DNA from: JBBDIK01 sp964640385
GTDB lineage: Bacteria; Actinomycetota; UBA4738; JBBDHU01
Direction: 5' to 3'
Length of the DNA stretch: 13,025 nt
NCBI GenBank assembly: GCA_964640385.1
Contig: CAZXFL010000036.1
Coordinates: 1 to 13,025 of the forward strand
Shown: positions 6,785 through 13,025 of the stretch, in pieces
How positions within the stretch are numbered: the stretch's first letter is position 1
How the letters are laid out: the number at the start of each line of letters is the position of its first letter
The notes under the pieces: generated by a model
The model's database searches: none
The model's input: the letters and a program-made list of their open reading frames with translations, nothing else
Told to the model about the DNA's origin: nothing
Translations under genes and position numbers: made by a program

Positions 6785-7693
6785 ATCACCGGCTCGACCT
6801 TCGCTCCTATCAAAATCGAAGGTGAAAGTGCCGACCTGGGCGGCTCCGCCATCAGGGGGATCTCCAACACCAATCGAAAGAGTGACCGTGCCTGACGGCG
6901 TCGTCCAGCGATAGGTATAGAGCCCCCCCTGAATCAAGGGCTCCGCTTCCTCGGGAATCCCGCCTACGCCCGTAACGGCCTCGACGAGTTCTCGTGGCCC
7001 GATGCCGGACGCAAGGGATGCGACGCACAAACTGGCAACTGAAGCAGTATCCTGCCGGCGGATGGCGTCGACCATCGCTTCAGCCGTAGCCAGTCCGCCA
7101 TCACGCGTCGGTGCAAGGAGATCCCCCTCAGCGGCCAACGGCGTGAGGTACATGAGGGTCCCTTCCGAAGTAGCCCGTAGCGCACCACCGATTCGACCAA
7201 CGCCGATGAAGCGGTCCTCTCTTGTTATCTCGACCTCGGAGATGCTGCCGTCGGGGCCCTCAAGTTCCATGCGAAGGGAGTGATCCGCGATACCCGAGAC
7301 GGCCTCGACATCCCCCTGAATCGGCATGATCCAGGCGGACACATCCTCGCGGCCGGGGGCACCCTGCCAGAGCCCCTCTGAGAATCCGGTAACACCCCAC
7401 TCGCGGCCGAACATGGCGAGCGTGGCCGTGCCCAATGCCCGGCCGCCCCGCAGGTCGCTCTCGAAAAGGACACTGGCCGTCTCGCCGGACCTGACCGCCT
7501 GTACCGCGCGCGGACGACTCGCCTTGCCGAGCGACTCTTCCAAGGCGGCGTCGAACTCCTCAGGATTCGCTCCCTCGTAGGAAAGGTCCAGGGGACGGGA
7601 GCTCGTCGCGCCGGGGGTTGTGGGAGCGGTCCGGACGCACCCTCCGCCCACGATCACCACGATCGCAAGCGAGACGACATTTCGCCAACTCAT
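6758..7693 (-). CDS. Putative lipoprotein translationally coupled to the RHS tail
   Basis: A 311-residue protein. The N-terminus MSWRNVVSLAIVVIVGGGC is a short lipoprotein signal with Cys19 as the lipidated residue, followed by a Thr/Pro/Ser linker. The mature part is acidic and beta-rich; I recognise no domain. ATG 7693 is preferred over the open frame to 7903 because it starts the signal peptide and overlaps the stop codon of the RHS gene by the ATGA arrangement. Such coupling, plus its position straight after a variable RHS C-terminus, is what is seen for immunity proteins of polymorphic toxins. However, immunity to RHS toxins is usually cytoplasmic and smaller, so an envelope partner is equally possible. 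It is 311 residues against the usual 80-200 for immunity proteins. Confidence 0.7.
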   Translation of the reverse strand: MSWRNVVSLAIVVIVGGGCVRTAPTTPGATSSRPLDLSYEGANPEEFDAALEESLGKASRPRAVQAVRSGETASVLFESDLRGGRALGTATLAMFGREWGVTGFSEGLWQGAPGREDVSAWIMPIQGDVEAVSGIADHSLRMELEGPDGSISEVEITREDRFIGVGRIGGALRATSEGTLMYLTPLAAEGDLLAPTRDGGLATAEAMVDAIRRQDTASVASLCVASLASGIGPRELVEAVTGVGGIPEEAEPLIQGGLYTYRWTTPSGTVTLSIGVGDPPDGGAAQVGTFTFDFDRSEGRAGDSEDSVGAL

Positions 7694-9207
7694 GGGACAG
7701 GGTACATACTCGCGAACATGTCGCGCTCGTCGTTCCAAACGGAACCGGGTATCGGAATCGGAACCGTTCCTTCCGGGTTCGTAGCCATTGCGGGGGACAT
7801 CCGGATCTTTACGGTGCGAATGCAGCCCCTCTCTGCTGGAACGAACCCGGTGAATTCCTTCATGACCTCCCCGTCCACCTGCCGGCAGGTCCCAGGACTG
7901 CATTGAACCGGCGGCTGCACCCAGTTTCGCGAACTCAATTTCATTTCCCTCGCGCCCCGCCCGGCCGCCGTCTGGACAACTCCGTCGAGTGCATATGAGT
8001 AGTCCGGCATCCCGGGCCCATCACCAGCGCTAGACGATTCATAGCCAGCCACTCGCAGCGTGACACGATACCCACCGTCAACGGATGTGATCCGGAGATC
8101 GCTGTACGTGATATCGAATCCAGCCACACCGTTGAAGAGATCATTGTCCTCCTTGTTACCCTTCCAGTACTGGGAGAAGCCACGCGGTCCACCGACTCCT
8201 GCGGTCCCCGGATAGCCACTCACCCCCCGGGCCGATCCTCCGCCGACCACCACAATGACCGGGGGCCGCTGCGGCGGTGTCGGCATGGGTCCGGGGGGCG
8301 GCACGACGGTTGGCCTCTTGGGCATCGGACCAGGGACCTGGAATATCTCCGGAGCTACCTCGTGGAGGGCAGCGCGCATGGTCCACGCTTCTAGATCTGC
8401 CGCGTAGTTCGGCAGCGTAACGTCGAGATAGAATTGATATGCGTCGTTCCGGGCCTGCCATGCTTTGAGAGCCGCGCTATAGGCGCGCATATCTGACCGA
8501 TACTCTGCCCACGTGGCCGACATCCCCGATGGATCGGTCATCGTGATCGGGTTGTCCAGTCCGTACACGTACTGGTTCAGGCTCATCGGGTTCTTCAGTT
8601 CGCCGAATACCGAGTCGATGGTCGTGAAGCGCCCCATCGACGGGTCATACATCCGCGTGTTGGCATCGACCAGCCCGGTTGTGGGGTCGGTCGGCTGGCC
8701 TTGGAACCCGAGCACCGTCGCCTTGGCTTTTTCGGTTTCCTTGTCCATCTGACCAGTACCCGAGCGGCGCTCGCCATAGGGCGAGTAGGAGACCGTGCCG
8801 GTCAGCATCTGGCTCGTGGCCGAGACGGATCCGATCACGTCCCCGTGGGGGTTCTTGGTGAAGAACTCAGCTGCGCCCGCAGCGCCCTGAGCGATCGGGG
8901 AGCCCGAGGCGTTGTAGGCATATGACACCGTTGCGCCCCCGGTGGTGGCCGTTGCGATCTGCTCGCTGGTGCCACGAAGCGCGAAGTTGGTGGTCTTGGC
9001 AAACTCGCCCGTCGAGGTCCGCGAGGTGGTCCGCCCGAGCACGTCGAGGCTGTAGGAGACGGTGGCGTCGTAGCCGCCCTGTGCGTCGGTATCCTTCTGG
9101 GCTCCGGTCATCCGCCCCCATGGGTCGTAGGAGTACTCGTATTCGTTGGTAGGCCCTGACTTTTCGACCAAGGAGCCCGCCACGTCGTAGGCGTAGGTCC
9201 TGCTCAC
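7690..9207 (-). CDS. RHS/YD-repeat protein, C-terminal part with variable tail (5'-truncated)
   Basis: From GTG 9207 the frame gives 505 residues. YD repeats come first (TYAYDVAGSLVE, YSYDPWGRM), then the RHS core signature at about 166-228 (GFQGQPTDPTTGLVD, MYDPSMGRF, NQYVYGLDNPI, DPSG). After the core lie an Ala/Trp-rich helical stretch, a Pro-rich segment (about 290-330) and a ~150-residue beta-rich tail that I do not recognise. RHS proteins are large secreted shells, normally well over 1000 residues, that release a C-terminal effector. Here the frame continues upstream as YD repeat (YDGGGNRIK, ending near 9322) without a start codon or signal peptide, then meets unrelated DNA. No ribosome binding site precedes GTG 9207. 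This is therefore an orphan RHS C-terminus. The downstream lipoprotein overlaps by 4 bases. Confidence 0.75.
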   Translation of the reverse strand: MSRTYAYDVAGSLVEKSGPTNEYEYSYDPWGRMTGAQKDTDAQGGYDATVSYSLDVLGRTTSRTSTGEFAKTTNFALRGTSEQIATATTGGATVSYAYNASGSPIAQGAAGAAEFFTKNPHGDVIGSVSATSQMLTGTVSYSPYGERRSGTGQMDKETEKAKATVLGFQGQPTDPTTGLVDANTRMYDPSMGRFTTIDSVFGELKNPMSLNQYVYGLDNPITMTDPSGMSATWAEYRSDMRAYSAALKAWQARNDAYQFYLDVTLPNYAADLEAWTMRAALHEVAPEIFQVPGPMPKRPTVVPPPGPMPTPPQRPPVIVVVGGGSARGVSGYPGTAGVGGPRGFSQYWKGNKEDNDLFNGVAGFDITYSDLRITSVDGGYRVTLRVAGYESSSAGDGPGMPDYSYALDGVVQTAAGRGAREMKLSSRNWVQPPVQCSPGTCRQVDGEVMKEFTGFVPAERGCIRTVKIRMSPAMATNPEGTVPIPIPGSVWNDERDMFASMYPVP

Positions 9208-9321
9208 CGCACCCGTCGTCTCGGTCGTCGCGAGCCCGGCCGCGTCGAAGTTCGTGGTCGTGGTCGTAGTGCTCGCGCCCTCGGTCGTGACCGCCTTGAT
9301 CCGGTTGCCTCCGCCGTCGTA

Positions 9322-9451
9322 AGAAGCGGAAGCCGCAGATGTTCGTAACAGCGTCGATTCGCTGGCTGTGAAGCAGAAGAACGGAAGCCTCGGCTTCTAT
9401 GACCCAGCTCGGGCTGAGCGCGACCACGATTCGCTCTTTGTCAAGCGATAG
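9322..9451 (+). pseudogene. Orphan C-terminal gene tail at the RHS break
   Basis: A 43-codon open stretch, opening right after a TAA at 9319-9321, runs without a start codon to a TAG at 9449-9451. It reads as a natural protein end (DSLAVKQKNGSLGFYDP then charged residues to SLFVKR). It begins almost exactly where the RHS reading on the other strand stops making sense, so it marks the junction between the RHS fragment and older DNA. It overlaps the 3' end of the minus-strand two-TM gene, so one of the two C-termini is accidental. I do not recognise the source family. Confidence 0.35.
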
Positions 9452-10419
9452 CTCATCTTCTCCCGCACGTCCACAAAGTGGTCGCGCGTCACCGAGACCA
9501 CGAGAGCGAACGGATCCGATCCAAAGCGTCTTTCAAGGTTGATTAGGTTCTGATCCAGGTAGTGGCAGCCACCGAGCGTTCCGGTTGGACCGATGCCCGC
9601 AACGATGAAGTAGACGCTTGGAGACTGCGGTCGATCGACCTTCAACTTAACAATCATCGCATAGTCGACCTCAACGTCATCCGCCTCTGCCCCGGCGCGC
9701 CAGCTCGGACTCTTGGACGGGGCCTCTACCCGACGCCGCCAAGGACGGACGCGACGGCCGACGACAGCGTCGCTCGACAAGCAGTCTTCGATTGCTGTCA
9801 CATCGGGTGAAAAGCGAACAGGCGAATTGTAGGCTCGAAGCGCGTCAGCGGTGGCCGAGTTGGAGTTCGGGCTTCCAATCAGGATCAGGTTCGCTTCCCA
9901 ATCTTCCTCCCGCAGGTCGATGTCGGGCAGGACTCGAAGATTTTCGGTCTTTCCGCCTAGCTGAAGCAGGCTGTGGATCCGCGCGATCCCGGCGGCATCG
10001 CGGATGGTCGTCGCGAGTCTCTCGCTATCCTTGAAGTCGAATGGGATCTTCTGCCGCTGCTTGTTGAGAAAGTTGTCGACTTTTATGCTCGAGTAGACGA
10101 AGTACAAGGCAGTCTCGTTCGCAACCATGCTCTCGAACACGCGATGAACCGCGTCCTCGAGATCAGCGAACTCCGCGAGTCGCTTGGCCTGCTCTGGTGA
10201 CTTCGCCACGATCGTTCTTCTCTCGACGAACCAGATGGCGAACCCGGCGAGGACGAAGGAGCCGACGATTACGAGGCTTGAGATCCAAGGCGGGCTCGAA
10301 GCAATCGCATAGACGTCGAGCGCGACGACCAGGCCAAACGTGAGCAGATAGGCTGGCTGTCGAGATAGGCCTCGTGCAATCTGGGCCAGCAGGGCGGCTC
10401 GTCTTTCGCCGGTGTTCAC
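9397..10419 (-). CDS. Two-TM protein with cytosolic Rossmann-like domain
   Basis: A 340-residue protein. Two hydrophobic helices lie at about 22-40 and 46-65, then a helical linker (70-145) and an alpha/beta domain. That domain has a strand-loop NLILIGSPNSN at 177-187 and a second glycine-rich motif VYFIVAGIGPTGTLGG at 269-284, followed by a helix and strand FALVVSV (304-310). The layout (two TMs plus a nucleotide-binding-like fold) is like the SLOG/TIR-linked 2TM membrane effectors of conflict systems, but I cannot place it in a named family. GTG 10419 is chosen because GAGGAG (10426-10431) lies 6 nt upstream. It is transcribed divergently from the methyltransferase. The extreme C-terminus from about residue 325 overlaps a break point and may not be native. 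Confidence 0.7.
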   Translation of the reverse strand: MNTGERRAALLAQIARGLSRQPAYLLTFGLVVALDVYAIASSPPWISSLVIVGSFVLAGFAIWFVERRTIVAKSPEQAKRLAEFADLEDAVHRVFESMVANETALYFVYSSIKVDNFLNKQRQKIPFDFKDSERLATTIRDAAGIARIHSLLQLGGKTENLRVLPDIDLREEDWEANLILIGSPNSNSATADALRAYNSPVRFSPDVTAIEDCLSSDAVVGRRVRPWRRRVEAPSKSPSWRAGAEADDVEVDYAMIVKLKVDRPQSPSVYFIVAGIGPTGTLGGCHYLDQNLINLERRFGSDPFALVVSVTRDHFVDVREKMSYRLTKSESWSRSARAGS

Positions 10420-10433
10420 CCCGAACTCCTCGA

Positions 10434-10557
10434 CTACGATCGGCGACTACGATCAGCCTCCTACGATACCTTAGCGCACCTATCCGGGCGGGTGAGAGCC
10501 GAGCACCGCTCGGTTCAAACGGCTTGTGCGCTGCCCACCGCGTAGGCCACACTACGC
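10434..10557. promoter_or_regulatory. Divergent control region with CTACGAT repeats and two hairpins
   Basis: CTACGAT occurs three times (10434-10440, 10447-10453, 10461-10467) at 13- and 14-nt steps, close to the ribosome binding site of the two-TM gene. AGCCGAGC-ACC-GCTCGGTT (10497-10515) is an 8-bp hairpin with one wobble pair. GCGTAG-N6-CTACGC (10540-10557) is a perfect inverted repeat ending 2 nt before the methyltransferase GTG. On the minus strand TAAGGT (next to the third repeat) fits a TAnnnT -10 box. Repeats at these places suggest operator sites, but no regulator gene is nearby. Confidence 0.4.
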
Positions 10558-10559
10558 CC

Positions 10560-11294
10560 GTGACGACCGATGACGCTACGGATCGACATGAGGCGCCGGC
10601 TGGCAAGCGTGCAGGGAAACTAAGGAGAAGTCCAGTCGATCAGGAGAACCCTGGGCTGCTTTCGGTCCTGCGCCGCTACCTCGCGCCTGGGGAGGCATTC
10701 CTGGACGTCGGCGCCAACGTGGGTGTGTTCGCGATTGACATCGCACTCCACCTGGGTCCGCATGGCAGGGTGTATGCGTTCGAGCCTGCTGCGGACCCGG
10801 CCCGTGAGCTGCGAGAGCATGCAGTACGCTCAGGCGTCGCCCATCGGATTGACATCTTCCGGATCGCCCTCGGATCGGGGACCGATCGCTGCTCTCTCCA
10901 CGCCGATCCACGGAACCCACTTGATTGGACCAAGCGGTCCTTGTTCTCGTCGGGACCTGTCGTGGAGGAGGTCGTGGTTCGCGCGTTCGACGATCTAGTC
11001 GAGGCGACCGAGATCGCGCTTCCGAACGGGCTCCAAGCGGTCAAGATCGATGTTGAGGGAGCGGAGGCCGCAGTCGTCCGCGGGATGACGCATACGCTTC
11101 AGAAGCTGCGGCCGCGCATTCTCGTGATAGAGACGATCGCGGACCACCAAACCCGAGCCGGCTCGAGCGTCGACGAGATCGATACGTTGCTGTCGAACCT
11201 CCGGTACTCACCGCTGCCGACCAGTTCCGCGGTGCACGGCTTCATCTACAACACCGTCTACGTAGACCGAGATTGGTTTGGCTACGAGCGCTGA
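10560..11294 (+). CDS. FkbM family SAM-dependent methyltransferase
   Basis: A 244-residue protein with a complete class I methyltransferase fold of the FkbM type. The SAM-binding FLDVGANVGVF is at residues 47-57, the acidic end of strand 2 (VYAFEP) at about 71-76, and the family signature VKIDVEGAE at 161-169. ILVIE follows near 185. FkbM enzymes O-methylate sugars, polyketides and other glycans, and are often found alone in accessory regions. GTG 10560 is the only sensible start: the frame is open to 10374, but that extension runs into the divergent two-TM gene and has no methyltransferase features. No clear ribosome binding site is seen. No glycosyltransferase or glycan gene lies beside it, so the substrate cannot be guessed. 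Confidence 0.85.
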   Translation: MTTDDATDRHEAPAGKRAGKLRRSPVDQENPGLLSVLRRYLAPGEAFLDVGANVGVFAIDIALHLGPHGRVYAFEPAADPARELREHAVRSGVAHRIDIFRIALGSGTDRCSLHADPRNPLDWTKRSLFSSGPVVEEVVVRAFDDLVEATEIALPNGLQAVKIDVEGAEAAVVRGMTHTLQKLRPRILVIETIADHQTRAGSSVDEIDTLLSNLRYSPLPTSSAVHGFIYNTVYVDRDWFGYER

Positions 11295-11367
11295 AGATCA
11301 GTCCCGATTTGTGCATTCGGACTCGTCGAAACGCCCGTCCAGGTCCAAAAGTCGGTTCCGCCCTCCA

Positions 11368-11511
11368 ACCAGCAAGAATGTAAATGCGCTGGTGATCTCG
11401 CGCTCGCTGCTAGCTTTGGGGAAGGAAGGGGGCGGGCGCGAGGACTTGCCCGGCTTCACCGGCATGCGCCCCGAGCGCCTGCGAGAACTGCTCGGGCTGG
11501 GCGACTACTAG
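11368..11511 (+). pseudogene. Orphan C-terminal gene tail
   Basis: About 47 codons with strongly GC-biased third positions end at a TAG (11509-11511). They read as a plausible protein C-terminus (GREDLPGFTGMRPERLRELL then GLGDY). Upstream the frame passes into sequence of non-coding character and then the end of the methyltransferase. There is no suitable start or ribosome binding site. The family is not recognised. It could also be a short chance frame. Confidence 0.3.
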
Positions 11512-11615
11512 TTGCTTCACGCTTGCAACACCGGGCCGCGTCGTTTTCGACCGGTTGCAGACCCCGCTCGCTCGGTTGGTCGACCCCAGTTTGCCGAAGA
11601 TCGACGCCGCATTGA

Positions 11616-11637
11616 GGGGCCAAAAGAAAGTGGCCCC
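11616..11637. terminator. Hairpin in gene-free stretch
   Basis: GGGGCCA and TGGCCCC form a perfect 7-bp stem around AAAGAAAG. No T-tract follows. It sits in the 11512-11786 stretch, where I find no gene; the open frames there are mutually overlapping and lack recognisable content. Confidence 0.35.
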
Positions 11638-11786
11638 GAGAAACCTCAGCCCGAACCTTGCGGCCCTTACCGTTGTTCCTCGGAACCGGCGTGAGCATAG
11701 GCCGATCCGGCGCAACGTGTCAATGGCCAGACGCCGCAGCATTCATCGCGCCGCGATGGGATCAGGAACCGCCGGACGCCCCGCAC

Positions 11787-11872
11787 CTGTGGTTTCCCAC
11801 AGTTCGCCAAAACCCAAGGTTCACTGGCCTAAGAACTATCCGTTGCTTCATGCCTGGAACCGGAGCTAATGT
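11787..11872 (+). promoter_or_regulatory. Upstream module and promoter of the intact integrase
   Basis: The palindrome CTGTGG-TTTC-CCACAG (11787-11802) is followed by CGCCAAAACCCAAGGT and then TTGCTT (11843-11848), an 18-nt spacer and TAATGT (11867-11872). The ATG at 11881 is 8 nt after the -10 box, so the transcript is probably leaderless. The palindrome may be an operator or an integrase/accessory-protein site. Parts of the module recur at 6567-6652 and 90-119. An alternative in-frame ATG at 11869 has GGAG (11862-11865) only 3 nt upstream. Confidence 0.5.
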
Positions 11873-11880
11873 CGGGCGCC

Positions 11881-12846
11881 ATGCAGACGGTGGAGCAAAC
11901 CGGCACGTTCGGCTCCTACCTCGATTTCTGGCTGGATCACGCCCGCGGCCGCGTTCGGGCAAAGACCTGGGAGGGCTATGAGTGCCTCGTCCGCGTCCAC
12001 GCCCGCCCGGCCCTCGGGGAGATCGCGCTCGCCAACCTCTCCCCTCTTGATATCCAGGGTCTTTACTCGACGCTGCTTGCCAGAACCCCGCCGCTTTCGG
12101 GCGGGACGGTCCTTAACCTTCACCTGGTTCTCACCCAGGCACTTTCGCAGGCCGTTCGCTGGGGGTACCTCGTCAAGAACCCGGCCGCCGGAGCCCAGCC
12201 GCCCAGGCCCAGGAGGAAAGAATCGGCCGTGATCGACATGGCAGCCAGCGAGCGGATCCTAGAAGCCGCTTCGGGAACGCGCATGGAGGCACCAGCCGCG
12301 ATCGCGATCGCAACCGGGATGCGTCGCGGAGAGATCCTGGGCCTTTACTGGTCGGATCTTTCCACCGCCTTCGAAAGCGCTCAGGTTTCCCGCACGCTGC
12401 AATGGGCGGGCGACGGCATGGTGTTCGAGCGGCCAAAGACCGCCCGCTCACGGCGAATGATCGTGCTGCCCGAGTTCCTGCATCCTTACCTGGAGCGTCA
12501 GAAGGAGGATCAGGATCGGCGCCGGGCAGAGTCGAGCGACTGGTCCGAGACCGGCCTTGTGATCGACCGCGCGAACGGGCAGGCTTGGGATCCTCGCTCG
12601 TTTACCTCTTCATGGAGAGCGTTTCTGATCAAGACCGGCTTACCCCGGGTTCGCTTTCATGACCTTCGCCACGCCCATGCCACGTTGATGCTCTCCAAGG
12701 GCGTGCATCCAAAGATCGTCTCTGAGCGCCTCGGACACGCCTCGATCGGGATCACGCTCGATACCTACTCGCACGTGCTTCCCTCGATGCAGCAAGACGC
12801 CGCCGATGCGTTCGACGAGCTGTTCTCGGGGGCGCCCGCCACCTAA
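11881..12846 (+). CDS. Tyrosine recombinase / site-specific integrase
   Basis: A 321-residue phage-type integrase with all active-site residues. The N-terminal core-binding (SAM-like) domain spans about 8-95. The catalytic domain spans 120-305, with Arg148 in TGMRRGEIL, Lys186 in the FERPKT beta-hairpin, His260 and Arg263 in HDLRH, His286 in LGHAS and the nucleophile Tyr296 in DTYSH. Length is slightly short for the family because the arm-binding domain is reduced or missing. Start: ATG 11881 is conserved in the truncated copy at 129, whereas the ATG 12 nt upstream is out of frame there. It is the only intact recombinase in the window and presumably moved an element now partly outside the window. 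Nothing that can be called an attachment site is seen in the 179 bases after it. Confidence 0.93.
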   Translation: MQTVEQTGTFGSYLDFWLDHARGRVRAKTWEGYECLVRVHARPALGEIALANLSPLDIQGLYSTLLARTPPLSGGTVLNLHLVLTQALSQAVRWGYLVKNPAAGAQPPRPRRKESAVIDMAASERILEAASGTRMEAPAAIAIATGMRRGEILGLYWSDLSTAFESAQVSRTLQWAGDGMVFERPKTARSRRMIVLPEFLHPYLERQKEDQDRRRAESSDWSETGLVIDRANGQAWDPRSFTSSWRAFLIKTGLPRVRFHDLRHAHATLMLSKGVHPKIVSERLGHASIGITLDTYSHVLPSMQQDAADAFDELFSGAPAT

Positions 12847-13025
12847 CCCGGATCGTTCGCCCTCGCCCATAACCGGCGCCGACTTTACTTTTGGGCGCGC
12901 GTGATCAACACATGGTGGCCATGGCAGCGCGCGGGCACTTAGAGGTAGTGATCGGCTTTGGCCCCTCGAGCTCTCCATTGTTGGCCCGAGCCGGCGGCTA
13001 CGCCGCCCGTTACGCAACCACATCA
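12847..13025. other. Downstream of integrase: no supported gene
   Basis: The only structures are a GGCGGC-TAC-GCCGCC hairpin (12993-13007) without a T-tract and a short frame from GTG 12948 open to the window end, which I do not recognise. An element end or attachment site could lie here or beyond the window. Confidence 0.3.

Noticed and set aside
10374..10559. N-terminal extension of the methyltransferase to ATG 10374
   Set aside because: It would overlap the divergent gene and the control repeats and adds nothing methyltransferase-like.
129..12176. The two integrase 5' ends as attL and attR of one element
   Set aside because: They differ at about 21 of 296 bases and lie inside a coding region; attachment cores made in one event should be identical and short.
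1..13025. CRISPR array, rRNA or transposase genes
   Set aside because: No regularly spaced repeats, rRNA-like sequence or DDE-type transposase reading was found.

Overview
The window is GC-rich DNA that looks actinobacterial. The DUF4041/GIY-YIG protein opens with a Pro/Trp-rich 'PPGW' tail typical of Actinomycetota. The secreted PD40 protein carries a C-terminal domain I associate with soil actinobacteria such as Thermoleophilia. Several genes have TAnnnT -10 boxes placed for leaderless transcription. No housekeeping operon is present. This is an accessory, mosaic region with integrase copies, a tRNA 3'-end scar, truncated genes, lipoproteins, an RHS tail and conflict-type proteins.

Layout: (1) 90-886: promoter and first ~99 codons of a tyrosine recombinase, broken at 424/425 and joined to the C-terminal part of a TIR-like (PF10137 type) gene. 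(2) 1055-1618: lipoprotein gene. (3) 1711-1806: an imperfect hairpin and a 48-nt 3' end of tRNA-Thr(CGT), probably an old attachment site. (4) 1931-2131: doubtful small membrane ORF. (5) 2194-3531: secreted PD40 beta-propeller protein. (6) 6475 down to 3813 (minus): two-gene operon with an ATGA overlap, encoding a coiled-coil protein followed by a DUF4041 plus GIY-YIG (T5orf172/Mug113) protein. (7) 6567-6784 (plus): a second broken copy of the integrase 5' module, fused after about 8 codons to another gene tail. (8) 9207 down to 6758 (minus): 5'-truncated RHS core protein with a variable C-terminus, coupled by an ATGA overlap to a lipoprotein. (9) 10419 down to 9397 (minus): two-TM protein with a Rossmann-like domain. 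(10) 10560-11294: FkbM-type methyltransferase. (11) 11295-11868: gene tail, hairpins and the integrase promoter. (12) 11881-12846: intact tyrosine recombinase.

How it may fit together: the integrase 5' module occurs three times in the same orientation (about 90-424, 6567-6682 and 11787-12177), and only the last copy is complete. The other two pass abruptly into unrelated gene tails, and two further orphan tails (9322-9451 and 11368-11511) lie between them. This is best read as repeated integration, deletion and recombination of related elements. A gene-capture role for the integrase head is possible but unproven. The best candidates for a little-described conflict system are the coiled-coil plus DUF4041/GIY-YIG operon and the two-TM/Rossmann gene. 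The TIR-like gene is probably no longer functional.
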